Assembly (NCBI GenBank): GCA_963817855.1
Contig: CAWFQA010000001.1
Span: forward strand, 1 to 64,000
DNA from: JAKAAZ01 sp963817855
GTDB taxonomy: Bacteria; Acidobacteriota; Terriglobia; Terriglobales; Acidobacteriaceae
Direction: 5' to 3'
Length of the DNA stretch: 64,000 nt
The notes beneath the pieces were generated by a model. It was not told the DNA's origin, searched no databases, and worked only from the letters and a program-made list of their open reading frames with translations. This document shows positions 29,005 through 37,730 of this stretch, piece after piece; position 1 is the first letter of the stretch, and each line of letters begins with the position of its first letter. The position numbers and the translations under genes were made by a program.

Positions 29005-31242
29005 ATGCGAAAAGCGCTTTTGCTGGTGGCCTTGTGTTGTACCGCATTCAGCGCCATTGCCCAAACAACCTCCCAGGGGCAAGGCAAAGCTTGGACCAAC
29101 GCCGATATCTGGCAACCCGGTGGCCCTCTCGGACGCGCCCCGCAGGAATTTCTGTGGCGGCCCGACGGCGACAGCGTCACCTATCTCTCCAGCGACTCCC
29201 AACACGGCCAGCCTAACGACGTCATCAGCGTCAACGCCGCCAACGGCGCGGCCTCCGTATTGGTACCCGAAACTCGCCTGGCCGCCATCTATGGCGCAAA
29301 GAATGACGAGCGCGATCGCGACCATCGCTCCCGCTACCATGTCTCCAGCTATCACTGGTCGCCGGACTCCAAGCATCTCCTGTTCGACAACACCGGCACC
29401 CTGTGGATGTATGACATGGCCAACGATACCGCCGTCAACGTCGGCAGTACCGGCGCAGGCAGCGGCGACGATCCCAAATTTTCCCCCGACGGCAAATCCA
29501 TCTCGTTTATTCGCGACCACAATCTGCATGTGCTGTCGCTGGCAAGCAAGCACGATGCCGCGCTCACCAAGACCACCGAAGCAACCCTGCTCAACGGCGA
29601 AGTCGATTGGGTGTATGAAGAGGAGCTCGACACTCACAGCAACTATTTCTGGTCGCCGGACTCCACGCACATCGCCTATCTGCAGATGGATGAAGCCGCC
29701 GTCCCCACCTATCCCATTACCGACTGGATTCCGACCCACAGCACCGTCGACCAGCAACGCTATCCCCAGCCGGGCGATCCCAACCCTGGCGTGCGCGTCG
29801 GCATTGTGGGCGCTGATGGCGGCGACACCCTGTGGCTGCGCATACCCGTCAGCCAGCACAACGACTACATTCCTCGCTTCGGCTGGCTCGACAGCAACCA
29901 CCTGTGGATTGAGGTGCTGCGCCGCGACCATCGCCACTTCGAATTGTTTTTTGCCAACACAGAAACCGGCGCAGTTCATAGCGCGCTGCAGGAAACCGCC
30001 AATAAATTCTTCGATGAAGCCTACGATGTCTGGTTCCTGAACAATGGCCAGTTCCTGTGGAGCAGCTGGCGCGACGGCAACACTCATCTCTACCTCTATC
30101 GTTACAACGCTGCCGATCCGACCTCATCTAACGCCACTGTGGTCCGCCAACTGACGCACGGCGACTGGGAAGTCCTCGGCGTCGCCGGCATCGATCAGAA
30201 AAAAGGAATCGTCTACTACACCTCCAACGAAAGCGATCCGCGAGAAGAAATGCTGTGGCAGATCGGCCTCGACGGCACCGGGAAAAAACTAATCAGCACC
30301 ATGCATGGCGTGCATCACATTACGCTGTCACCCGACGCCACCCATTACGTTGACTCTGCCTCCAGCCTGCTGCAGCCGCCCGTGGTCAGCACCTGCAGCA
30401 TTAGCGGCACCTGCACGCCCTTCTGGAATTCGCGTCCGCTGGATGGATACAATCTGGTCGCGCCCATCATGTTTACCGGCAAAGCAGCCGACGGCACCAC
30501 CTTATATGGAGAACTGCTTTTGCCGCCCGATCTGCACGCAGCCGCCAGCGTTCCGCTGATTGTGAATCCCTACGGCGGCCCGCACGCCCAGACTGTGCGT
30601 AACCAGTTCGGCGAGCAGGGCTTCTTGTTCGATCAGCTCTTGATGCAGCACGGTTTCGCGGTGCTGCATGTCGATAACCGCGGCATGGGCAATCGGGATC
30701 GAACCTTTCAGGAAGCCGCGTATCGCGATTTTGGTCCGGTCCAACTGCAGGATCAGCTGACCATGATCGATCAGGTGCTGCAGCAATATCCGCAGCTCGA
30801 TTCCAAAAGATTGGGATGGTGGGGTTGGAGCTGGGGCGGCACCTTCACCCTGTATGCCATGTCCCACTCCGATCGCTTTGTCACCGGCGTTTGCGTCGCC
30901 CCGGTCACCAACTGGCGGTTGTACGACTCCATCTATACCGAGCGCTATCTGGGTTTACCGGATGAAAATCAGAACGTCTATCAAAGCGACTCAGTCATCA
31001 CCAACGCATCCCATTTACATGGAAGTCTGTTGATGGTGCAGGGAACCGGCGATGACAATGTCCACATGCAGAACACCATCCAGATGATTCAGCAATTTGT
31101 AACTGCAAATGTTCCATATAGGCTCTTGTTGTATCCGCGCAAGACTCACTCGATTGCAGGATCACCTGCGCGGACCCATTTGTTCGATGCAATTCTGCAA
31201 CAATTTGAAACCGGCTTGCATCCCTCCGCAGCCGGTCATTAG
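29005..31242 (+). CDS. S9 family dipeptidyl peptidase (DPP IV-like), secreted
   Basis: 745 residues from the ATG at 29005 (an in-frame TTG lies 3 codons upstream). Signal peptide MRKALLLVALCCTAFSAIAQ. An eight-blade propeller (about residues 40-480) contains SPDSTHIAYLQMDE and the Glu-pair region DWVYEEELDTHSNYFWSPD, where the two Glu residues bind the substrate amino terminus. The alpha/beta-hydrolase domain has GWSWGG with Ser609 as nucleophile, GTGDDNVHMQN for Asp and RKTHSIAG for His. It removes N-terminal dipeptides from exported or environmental peptides. Divergent from the zinc-ribbon gene. A 402-codon antisense frame across it is not a gene. Confidence 0.93.
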   Translation: MRKALLLVALCCTAFSAIAQTTSQGQGKAWTNADIWQPGGPLGRAPQEFLWRPDGDSVTYLSSDSQHGQPNDVISVNAANGAASVLVPETRLAAIYGAKNDERDRDHRSRYHVSSYHWSPDSKHLLFDNTGTLWMYDMANDTAVNVGSTGAGSGDDPKFSPDGKSISFIRDHNLHVLSLASKHDAALTKTTEATLLNGEVDWVYEEELDTHSNYFWSPDSTHIAYLQMDEAAVPTYPITDWIPTHSTVDQQRYPQPGDPNPGVRVGIVGADGGDTLWLRIPVSQHNDYIPRFGWLDSNHLWIEVLRRDHRHFELFFANTETGAVHSALQETANKFFDEAYDVWFLNNGQFLWSSWRDGNTHLYLYRYNAADPTSSNATVVRQLTHGDWEVLGVAGIDQKKGIVYYTSNESDPREEMLWQIGLDGTGKKLISTMHGVHHITLSPDATHYVDSASSLLQPPVVSTCSISGTCTPFWNSRPLDGYNLVAPIMFTGKAADGTTLYGELLLPPDLHAAASVPLIVNPYGGPHAQTVRNQFGEQGFLFDQLLMQHGFAVLHVDNRGMGNRDRTFQEAAYRDFGPVQLQDQLTMIDQVLQQYPQLDSKRLGWWGWSWGGTFTLYAMSHSDRFVTGVCVAPVTNWRLYDSIYTERYLGLPDENQNVYQSDSVITNASHLHGSLLMVQGTGDDNVHMQNTIQMIQQFVTANVPYRLLLYPRKTHSIAGSPARTHLFDAILQQFETGLHPSAAGH

Positions 31243-31259
31243 ATAGGAGCTACCTGCAT

Positions 31260-32162
31260 ATGCCTCATCCCGCGGAAGGCCCGCACACCCATGATTTAGT
31301 GCGCGGCCGCACCACCGTCGGCGACTTTGAACTCACCATCTGCACCGACGGTACTTACCTATTGGACGGCGGCGCCATGTTTGGCGTCGTCCCCAAGCCA
31401 ATGTGGGAGAAGCGCGCTCCCGCCGACGAAAAAAACCGAATCCTGTTAGGCGCGAACACCGTGATCGTGCGAACCGGACGCCACACCGTAGCCATCGAGA
31501 CTGGCCTGGGCAATAAGCTGTCTCCCAAACTGCGAGACATCTACAAGTCCAGCCAGTTGCTGCCCAAGAGCCTGGAGGCCGCGGGCGTGCGGCCAGAGGA
31601 AGTCAACATCGTCATCAACTCGCATCTGCATTTCGATCACTGCGGATGGAACACAGTTTGCAGCGACTCCGGCCAGATTGTCCCCATGTTTCCCAACGCC
31701 CATTACTTCGCCCATCAGGGCGAGGTGGAGCATGGCCATCGTCAATTGGATCGCGACCGCATCAGCTACATCAGCGACAATTACGATCCCCTGATTGCCT
31801 CCGGACAGATGACGCTTCTCTCAGGCTCGACCCCGGGAAAGATCTTTCAAATTGTTCCAGGCATAACGTGCGAATTATTTCCCGGCCACACCGCGCAGCT
31901 CATGGCCGTTCATATCAACTCCGCCGGCAAGCGCGCCACCTACATTTCAGATTTAATTCCGACCAGCGCGCACCTGGATAGCACCTGGGTGATGGGCTAC
32001 GATCTATATCCGCTGACCTGCATAGAAGAGCGCAAGCGCTTTTATCGCCATGCCATTCCAGAGAAGTGGCTGGTCCTTTTTACCCACGACCACGATCATC
32101 CCATGGGCAGAATTCACATCGACCAAAAGGGAAAACCCATCCTGCGCCCGCTCGACGAGTAA
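31260..32162 (+). CDS. Metallo-beta-lactamase fold hydrolase
   Basis: 300 residues, no signal peptide. The metal motif HLHFDHCGW gives His122, His124, Asp126 and His127; a later Asp (YISDLIP) and His (FTHDHDHPMG) complete the two-metal site; GLGNKLSPK matches the lactonase/hydrolase subgroup. It resembles AHL-lactonase-like and related hydrolases but substrate is not decidable. It starts 17 bases after the peptidase stop, with GGAG 10-13 bases upstream, and is probably cotranscribed with it. Confidence 0.82.
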   Translation: MPHPAEGPHTHDLVRGRTTVGDFELTICTDGTYLLDGGAMFGVVPKPMWEKRAPADEKNRILLGANTVIVRTGRHTVAIETGLGNKLSPKLRDIYKSSQLLPKSLEAAGVRPEEVNIVINSHLHFDHCGWNTVCSDSGQIVPMFPNAHYFAHQGEVEHGHRQLDRDRISYISDNYDPLIASGQMTLLSGSTPGKIFQIVPGITCELFPGHTAQLMAVHINSAGKRATYISDLIPTSAHLDSTWVMGYDLYPLTCIEERKRFYRHAIPEKWLVLFTHDHDHPMGRIHIDQKGKPILRPLDE

Positions 32163-32190
32163 AGCATTTTCATCGGCAGTGGAACGCCGT

Positions 32191-32217
32191 GGGTGTCCCA
32201 TCCTGGCGATGCCAGGA
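32191..32217 (+). repeat. Short hairpin repeat with GGGTGTCCC end
   Basis: Head GGGTGTCCCA at 32191-32200 followed by the hairpin TCCTGGC-gat-GCCAGGA (32201-32217). Member of the window's hairpin family described under 57013-57051. Confidence 0.5.
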
Positions 32218-32257
32218 CAGAACCAAGCCCCGCACCGCAGTCACAGCAGAAAATCGC

Positions 32258-32284
32258 ATAATGTAACTATTTAAGTTACATTAT
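32258..32284. promoter_or_regulatory. Perfect AT-rich palindrome between convergent genes
   Basis: ATAATGTAACT (32258-32268), ATTTA loop, AGTTACATTAT (32274-32284): 11 bp perfect on each side. It lies between two convergent stops, so a bidirectional terminator is possible, though no T-run follows. The core TGTAAC-N7-GTTACA recurs with identical spacing at 55981-55999. Confidence 0.55.
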
Positions 32285-32289
32285 CCAGC

Positions 32290-33847
32290 TCACAGCTCCG
32301 TCTCCAGCGCAGTTCCCACAGGAGACCCCAGGCCTGTGCATGCGTCCCACCCGGCGCCAGCCTTGTATGTGCCATTCGTTCCCGACGTGATGTCGCGAAA
32401 CGCTGCGGTTCCCAGCAAGGGATAAATCTGCGGATTCAAAAATCCCACCGGCTTTCCCAGCTTCTGATTCAACAGCGCAATCAACCCAGCCCACAACGGC
32501 GCAACCGCGCTCGTGCCGCCAACCACCTCTGTCTGTCCGTCCACCTCGATGGAGTAGCCTGACTCCGGCGCTGCATCTCCCGCAACGTCCGGTACGCCGC
32601 GCCCGTTGCCGCCATTGGTTGCGCCCGAAACATTCGCATTCTGCTGCCAGGTGGGCAGCGCAAACACAGCGCTGACGCCGCCGCCCGTGGCGCCGCCGCT
32701 CTGTGCGTCGTCATTCCAAACTACTTCGTTGGTCAACTTGGTTCCGCTCGCTGTAATCTTGGTGCCGCCGCAGGCCAGCACGTGCGGGCTCGACGCAGGA
32801 AAATCGACATGATTCGCGCCATCGCCGACGCCGTCTGTCGACCCGTTGTCACCGCACGCGACTGCGATGCTCACTCCAAGCGCCGCCGCCGACTGGCATG
32901 CATCGTCCATCGCCGTCATGGCCTGTTGCGTCCAGTTGGATTCCGGTCCGCCCCAACTAATCGAAATCACGGAAGGATGATTGGTGGTGTCGTGGACCGC
33001 TGTGGTCAACGCATCGATAAATCCCTGATCCGTATTCGGGGCGAAATACACCGCAATGTTCGCCGCCGGAGCAACGCTCCCGGCCACCTCAATGTCGAGC
33101 ATCACTTCGCTGTCGGGGCCGTTGGGATCCGTTGGCGAGTTTGTGGCTCCATCCACGGAAACCGCAACCACCTGCGGTGGGGTGATGTTCTGATTCTGAA
33201 AATATTGCTGAATATCAGTCGTCGTAAAACCGCCTCCCAGCTCCACAATGCCGATCGTCTCGCCGCTTCCGTTCACGTCGGTTGGAAAGCTGTAAATCTC
33301 CGCCACCTGTCGCGGCAGATAGCTTTGCGCGGCTGCCGCCGCCGGCCGCAAATCTTTCAGCTTTCGAAGATGCGATCGCGCCTGCGGCCGCGTGTCCAAG
33401 CCCCAGCACCGCATCCACCATCGAGGCGCATTCCCGCGGCATAGTCGCAGGCTGCTTGTGAATGCGATAGCGGAGACCTCCATGTTCCACCTGCTGCAGT
33501 TCCACTCCAAAAGCCTGCTGCATCTGCGCTGCTGTCCCCGTCAGCACCAGGGTGCGGCGATCAAGACTCGATGCATTGGCGTCGACTGACAAGCCATGCT
33601 GCTCTGCAAAACGGCGCAGCTCATCGAACGCCTCCGCACTGGCGGCATACTTGCTGTTGAATTCCGTGCGCGATACATGTCGACCGCCTAGGCCGGCGAG
33701 GTCGAGCGGCTGCTTGCGCTTGACGATTACAGAGACGCGCATCACTTCGTCCGGCGGCATCGCCCCCACCACGCGCGCAGCGGCAGGAAGTTTGCGATCG
33801 GTAAAGGGAAGTGAAACTCGCGGCGAAGAAGAGGAAGAGGGCTGCAT
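32290..33847 (-). CDS. S53 (pro-kumamolisin/sedolisin) serine-carboxyl peptidase, one frameshift
   Basis: Joined length about 519 residues. Start ATG at 33847 with GGAGG 9 bases ahead. The propeptide (residues about 1-150) includes FDELRRFAEQHGLSVD and MQQAFGVELQQVEHGG. The catalytic domain has VEIYSFPTD-type entry, SGETIGIVELGGGF, the Glu/Asp pair in SEVMLDIEVAGS, ISWGGPESNWT, AVACGDNGS, and the Ser motif VVGGTSAVAPLWAG; AGAGWDACTGLGSP forms the calcium site. One extra G in a run at 33401-33404 separates propeptide and catalytic frames. There is no signal peptide, as in some kumamolisins. It acts as an acid endopeptidase. Confidence 0.85.
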
Positions 33848-34031
33848 TGGGGGTGCCTCCAGTCTTGGATTCCTTATTGTAGAGATGCAATTCCGGCGCG
33901 ATAGGGTTGATCCCCGGAGGACCTCTTCGATTTCCACCGTGGACCGTCAGCGGGAAATCATAATGACGACATTCTTTGTGAATGCTAGACTTGAGCGATT
34001 TTCAACCTACTGAGCTCAAGGAAATGAAAAC

Positions 34032-34796
34032 ATGAAGATTCGCGTACTTTTTGTGGTTCTCGCTCTTTGCCTTGGCATCGCCTCCGCGCAGCAATTTAGC
34101 AACACCAACGATTCCGTCATCAAAATGGTGAAGGCTGGGATGAGCGATTCGATCCTCATCTCTTCTATCGATTCGCAGCCTTCCCACTTTTCTCTGTCCG
34201 CCAATGACCTGATAGCTCTCAAGCAAGCCGGCGTCTCCGACGCAGTCATGGCCGCGATGATCGCCAAAAATGCGCCCGCCGCTGCGCCGGCGCCGAGCAC
34301 ATATCGAAGTGAATACCCGAAGGATATCGGCGTCTACTACGGGTCCAAAGGTGTCTATACCAACCTTCAGGCGGAAGTTGTGAACACCAAAACCGGTGGA
34401 TTTATGAAATCCCTTGCGACGGATGGAATCGTCAAAGGAGACATCAACGGACACATCAACGGCGAGCATAGTGCAACCTCTCTCACCACGCCGCTGGATT
34501 TTTTAATTGTCGTGCGAGACGGAGATGCCCCCGCTGAGTATGAGTTGCTACACCTTCACGCGAAATCTAAATACCGCGAGTTTCGGTCGGTGACAGGCGG
34601 AGTGTTCCATGCCTCTACAGGTGCATCTCGCGATTTGGTTGATTTCCAATCTGTCAAGGTCGCTCCGCTGACATACAAAATCACCCTCACTGCGCCGTTG
34701 GCGCCCGGAGACTACGGCTTTTTGCCGCCGGGTGCGTTTGCTTCAAAAAATCTCGCTTCCAGCGGAATGATGTACACATTCAGCCTGAAAGAATAG
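34032..34796 (+). CDS. Secreted protein of unknown function
   Basis: 254 residues. Signal peptide MKIRVLFVVLALCLGIASAQ. A helical stretch follows (NDSVIKMVKAGMSDSILISSID...LIALKQAGVSDAVMAAMIAKN, given as segments), a motif common in exported acidobacterial proteins of unknown role. After an Ala/Pro linker, residues about 100-254 look like a beta-rich domain (IGVYYGSKGVYTNLQAEVVNTKTGG, DFLIVVRDGD). I recognise no family and propose no function. GGAA lies just before the ATG. It sits between a peptidase promoter region and the pccB-fragment/HigBA locus. Confidence 0.7.
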   Translation: MKIRVLFVVLALCLGIASAQQFSNTNDSVIKMVKAGMSDSILISSIDSQPSHFSLSANDLIALKQAGVSDAVMAAMIAKNAPAAAPAPSTYRSEYPKDIGVYYGSKGVYTNLQAEVVNTKTGGFMKSLATDGIVKGDINGHINGEHSATSLTTPLDFLIVVRDGDAPAEYELLHLHAKSKYREFRSVTGGVFHASTGASRDLVDFQSVKVAPLTYKITLTAPLAPGDYGFLPPGAFASKNLASSGMMYTFSLKE

Positions 34797-34848
34797 TGCA
34801 GACCCTTTTTGGGGGCGTTGTTGTCCGCACAAAGGTGGACCGGCGCTC

Positions 34849-34921
34849 CTATAGCGGGATGTTCACGTGTTTTTTCGGCGGATTTTTCTCGCTTGAAATC
34901 CAGCATTTCCAGAGCGCGAAG
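34849..34921 (-). repeat. Decayed copy of the pccB 3' end (left repeat flanking higBA)
   Basis: These bases match 35602-35675, the last codons of pccB. The first 47 bases have three mismatches; a 2-base gap follows. On the minus strand it still encodes SEKNPPKKHVNIPL and a stop, against REKNPPKKHGNIPL and a stop in pccB. It lies on the other side of higBA from pccB, in direct orientation. Confidence 0.8.
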
Positions 34922-34948
34922 CGCTCGCGAACATTTCCTGATTTCCGC

Positions 34949-34983
34949 TTGCTCTGCGTATACCGTATAGCTACACTATATGG
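34949..34983 (+). promoter_or_regulatory. higBA promoter and candidate HigA operator
   Basis: TTGCTC (34949-34954), a 17-base spacer and TACACT (34972-34977) form a plausible -35/-10 pair. The -10 overlaps an inverted repeat TATAG-ctaca-CTATA (34966-34980). The expected transcript start falls at or next to the GTG of higB, so the message may be leaderless. HigA-type antitoxins repress their own promoter by binding such repeats. Confidence 0.5.
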
Positions 34984-35262
34984 GTGATCAAAAGCTACAG
35001 ACATAAAGGTCTGAGAGCGTTTGCGGAATCTGGATCGAAGGCAGGCATACAGCCCAGGCACGCGGAAAGACTTCGGAGGCTCCTGACAGCGCTGGATGTC
35101 GCGGCAGCACCACAAGACATGGCGGCCCCGGGATATAATCTGCACGCGTTGAGCGGAAATCTCTCCGGTCAATGGGCCGTGAAGGTGGATGGCAATTGGA
35201 GACTGACGTTTGCATTTGAGCAGGAAGACGTAATCTTGCTCGACTACCAGGATTATCACTGA
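34984..35262 (+). CDS. higB: HigB-like toxin (RelE/ParE superfamily mRNA endonuclease)
   Basis: 92 residues, GTG start. The HigB fold signature is clear: MIKSYRHKGLRAFAE at the N-terminus, HAERLRRLLTALDVA, then PGYNLHALSGNLSGQWAVKVDGNWRLTFAFE and the C-terminal VILLDYQDYH. HigB toxins cut ribosome-bound mRNA. The stop TGA shares its last base with the ATG of the antitoxin gene, so translation is coupled, and the toxin-first order is typical of higBA. The fragment of pccB just upstream on the other strand suggests the module was inserted here. Confidence 0.92.
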   Translation: MIKSYRHKGLRAFAESGSKAGIQPRHAERLRRLLTALDVAAAPQDMAAPGYNLHALSGNLSGQWAVKVDGNWRLTFAFEQEDVILLDYQDYH

Positions 35263-35558
35263 TGGAGAAAATCATGATTCATAACCCTGCGCATCCTGGC
35301 GAAGTGCTGCGCGACTATCTGGGGGATATGACCGTTGCGGAAGCCGCTTCGCGGCTGAGAGTCACACGCGCACACTTATCCCGCATTTTGAATGGACACG
35401 CCGGCGTGACCGCCGGCATGAGTCTGCGGCTGGGCGCGGCCTTGGGCACCAGCCCGGATTTCTGGGCGAAAATGCAGCTGAACTATGATCTGTGGCAGGC
35501 AAGAAAACAGAAGCGACCCAAGGTGAAACCATTCCCGCATCTGGCTGAGTCGGCGTAA
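35262..35558 (+). CDS. higA: HigA-like antitoxin (XRE-family helix-turn-helix)
   Basis: 98 residues. It starts MEKIMIHNPAHPGEVLRDYLG, the standard HigA opening, followed by an HTH (TVAEAASRLRVTRAHLSRILNGH) and SLRLGAALGTSPDFWAKMQLNYDLWQA, the typical HigA end. It neutralises HigB and represses the operon promoter. Its ATG overlaps the toxin stop by one base. The gene ends 43 bases before the pccB stop, the two genes converging. Confidence 0.94.
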   Translation: MEKIMIHNPAHPGEVLRDYLGDMTVAEAASRLRVTRAHLSRILNGHAGVTAGMSLRLGAALGTSPDFWAKMQLNYDLWQARKQKRPKVKPFPHLAESA

Positions 35559-35601
35559 GTCGAAGCCTTCTTCTCCCATCTTCTCGCACACTAACGGCAG
35601 C

Positions 35602-37212
35602 CTATAGCGGGATGTTGCCGTGTTTTTTCGGCGGATTTTTTTCGCGTTTCGTGTCCAGCATCTCCAGCGCACGAATCAGGCGCAATCGCGTTTCGCTTGG
35701 ACGAATCACCGCGTCCACATAACCGCGCTCCGCGGCTAGATACGGATTGGCAAAGCGCTCGCGAAACTCGTGGACTTTTTCCTGCCGCGTGTCGGCAAGA
35801 ATTTTCGTCTTGTCTTTTTCAGTGAACGCGCGGCCAGACGGCCACACCGCCTGCGCCTGCCGAACGCTCTCTTCCATGTCGCGCCGATACACAACATTGA
35901 CGGCCGCTTCCGCACCCATCACGGCAATCTCCGCCGTCGGCCATGCCAGGTTCAGGTCCGTGCGCAGATGTTTCGAGCTCATCACGCAATAGGCGCCACC
36001 ATAGGCCTTGCGCATGATCACGGTCAGTTTGGGAACCGTGGCCTCCGCATAGGCATACAGCAGTTTCGCTCCGTGGCGAATGATGCCGCCGTGCTCCTGT
36101 TGCGTGCCAGGCAGGAATCCGGGAACATCTTCCAGCGTAATCAGCGGAATGTTGAACGCGTCGCAGAAACGCACAAAACGCGCCGCCTTGTCGCTGGCAT
36201 TAATGTCGAGCACTCCAGCCAGAACCGATGGCTGATTCGCCACAATGCCCACCGCACGCCCGTTCATCCGCGCAAATCCTACGACGATATTCCGCGCATA
36301 GCGCTCGTGAATCTCAAAAAAATATCCTTCGTCGACGATGTGCTGAATGGCAAGCTTTGCGTCATACGCTTGCGTCGGCTGATCCGGAATCAGAGTGTCG
36401 AGCTCCGCATCTGCGCGATCGATGGGATCGTCCGTCGATTTGCGCGGCGGATCTTCCAGATTATTCTGCGGCAGAAATGTCAGCAGCTCGCGAATCATCG
36501 CCAGGCATTCCGCGTCATCGTGCGCCATCATGTGGGCGACGCCGGACTTCTCATTATGCGTGGTCGCTCCCCCCAGCGCCTCCTTGGTTACCTCTTCATG
36601 CGTCACGGTTTTTATCACGTCCGGGCCGGTCACAAACATGTAGGAGGTTTGATCGACCATCAAAGTAAAGTCCGTGATGGCCGGCGAATACACGGCGCCG
36701 CCTGCGCATGGTCCCATGATGGCGGAAATCTGCGGCACCACTCCCGAGGCCTGCACGTTGCGCAGAAAAATATCCGCATAACCGGCCAGCGACACGACGC
36801 CCTCCTGGATGCGTGCGCCTCCGGAATCGTTCAACCCAAGGATGGGCGCGCCCACGCGCATGGCCGTATCCATCAGCTTGATGATTTTGGCCGCATTCGT
36901 TTCGGAGAGCGATCCGCCGAAGACCGTAAAGTCCTGAGCGAAAACAAACACGACTCGCCCGTGAATGCGTCCATAGCCGGTGATGAAGCCGTCGCCCGGA
37001 ATCTTCTGCTCATCCATGCCGAAGTCGGTACAGCGGTGAGTGACCAGGCGATCCATCTCTTCAAACGTTCCCTGATCCAGCAGCAGTTCCATGCGCTCCC
37101 GAGCCGACAGCTTGCCCTCGCGATGTTGACGCTCGCGTCGAGCCGCGCCTCCACTCTCCTCGGCAAGAGCGTTGCGGCGTTCCAGTTCCTTGAGTTTTGC
37201 TTGTACGGTCAC
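35602..37212 (-). CDS. pccB: Acyl-CoA carboxylase carboxyltransferase beta subunit (propionyl-CoA carboxylase type)
   Basis: 536 residues from the GTG at 37212. Carboxyltransferase landmarks: GKLSARERMELLLDQGTFEEMD, GDGFITGYGRIHGR, FTVFGGSLSETNAAKI, LNDSGGARIQEGV, IMGPCAGGAVYSPAITDF, and in the second half DVPGFLPGTQQEHGGIIRHGAKLLYAY and RKAYGGAYCVMSSKHL. It carries carboxybiotin to propionyl-CoA or acetyl-CoA; the biotin carboxylase/carrier partner is not in this window. TATAAT lies 6 bases before the GTG with no Shine-Dalgarno, so the message is probably leaderless. A residual copy of its 3' end lies beyond higBA. Confidence 0.92.
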   Translation of the reverse strand: MTVQAKLKELERRNALAEESGGAARRERQHREGKLSARERMELLLDQGTFEEMDRLVTHRCTDFGMDEQKIPGDGFITGYGRIHGRVVFVFAQDFTVFGGSLSETNAAKIIKLMDTAMRVGAPILGLNDSGGARIQEGVVSLAGYADIFLRNVQASGVVPQISAIMGPCAGGAVYSPAITDFTLMVDQTSYMFVTGPDVIKTVTHEEVTKEALGGATTHNEKSGVAHMMAHDDAECLAMIRELLTFLPQNNLEDPPRKSTDDPIDRADAELDTLIPDQPTQAYDAKLAIQHIVDEGYFFEIHERYARNIVVGFARMNGRAVGIVANQPSVLAGVLDINASDKAARFVRFCDAFNIPLITLEDVPGFLPGTQQEHGGIIRHGAKLLYAYAEATVPKLTVIMRKAYGGAYCVMSSKHLRTDLNLAWPTAEIAVMGAEAAVNVVYRRDMEESVRQAQAVWPSGRAFTEKDKTKILADTRQEKVHEFRERFANPYLAAERGYVDAVIRPSETRLRLIRALEMLDTKREKNPPKKHGNIPL

Positions 37213-37730
37213 GACTGGATTATAGAGAGATTGGCACGACGGGACATGCCTCAACAGGAGAGGGACTCAAGAAATTGAAGGTTGATACGGGTCGGATCAG
37301 AAAATGTACAGCGGGAGCCTCTGCCTTTGCGAAGCCACAGCAACTCGCAACGGCGTCGACTACATCACTTCGCGATGGAACAGGCAATCTTCTTTTCTCG
37401 AGGGGCACACCCAGCTGGCCACAGCACAACCCACAAGGATCAGAACGCTCGCACCACCCATTACCAGCGGGAACGTCGGCTCGAGAAACTGCCATCCTTC
37501 GCGAAACATTGCCAGGCTTGCCAGAGTCATAGCGCTACACCCCATGCCGAAGTAGGTACCTTCGTCTCGATAGATTCCATATTACGAACTTAGGTTGACT
37601 TGGGATTGAAAAAAATGAATCTAAATTTAATTTCCTGTAAAACCTTGCAGCCAAAGATGCAATTCAAGGGCGGAATTGCGCTACGCCATGTCGCAAGCGC
37701 ACAATAAGGCGAAGGAGTGGCGAAACTCCC
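37213..37730. other. Divergent intergenic region between pccB and the Y-family polymerase
   Basis: 518 bases. It holds the pccB -10 (TATAAT at about 37219-37224, minus strand), one possible small membrane-protein frame on the minus strand (37360-37545, listed separately) and an AT-rich stretch at about 37580-37640 ahead of the polymerase gene. AAGGAG sits 13 bases before the polymerase ATG. No LexA-like box is obvious. Confidence 0.4.
37360..37545 (-). CDS. Possible small membrane protein
   Basis: 61 residues. One strong membrane segment (PLVMGGASVLILVGCAVASWV, read as two overlapping pieces) follows a weaker hydrophobic start (MGCSAMTLASLAMF), with a short polar tail. Upstream of pccB and on the same strand. 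There is no close Shine-Dalgarno, so the call rests on composition only. Confidence 0.3.
   Translation of the reverse strand: MGCSAMTLASLAMFREGWQFLEPTFPLVMGGASVLILVGCAVASWVCPSRKEDCLFHREVM

Noticed and set aside
28879..30087. 402-codon open frame on the minus strand across the dipeptidyl peptidase gene
   Set aside because: It is fully antisense to a gene with an intact catalytic triad and propeller; its valine/alanine/glycine-rich product has no recognisable family.
35770..37278. 502-codon open frame on the + strand across pccB
   Set aside because: Antisense to a highly conserved carboxyltransferase; no family match and His/Arg-rich composition typical of shadow frames.
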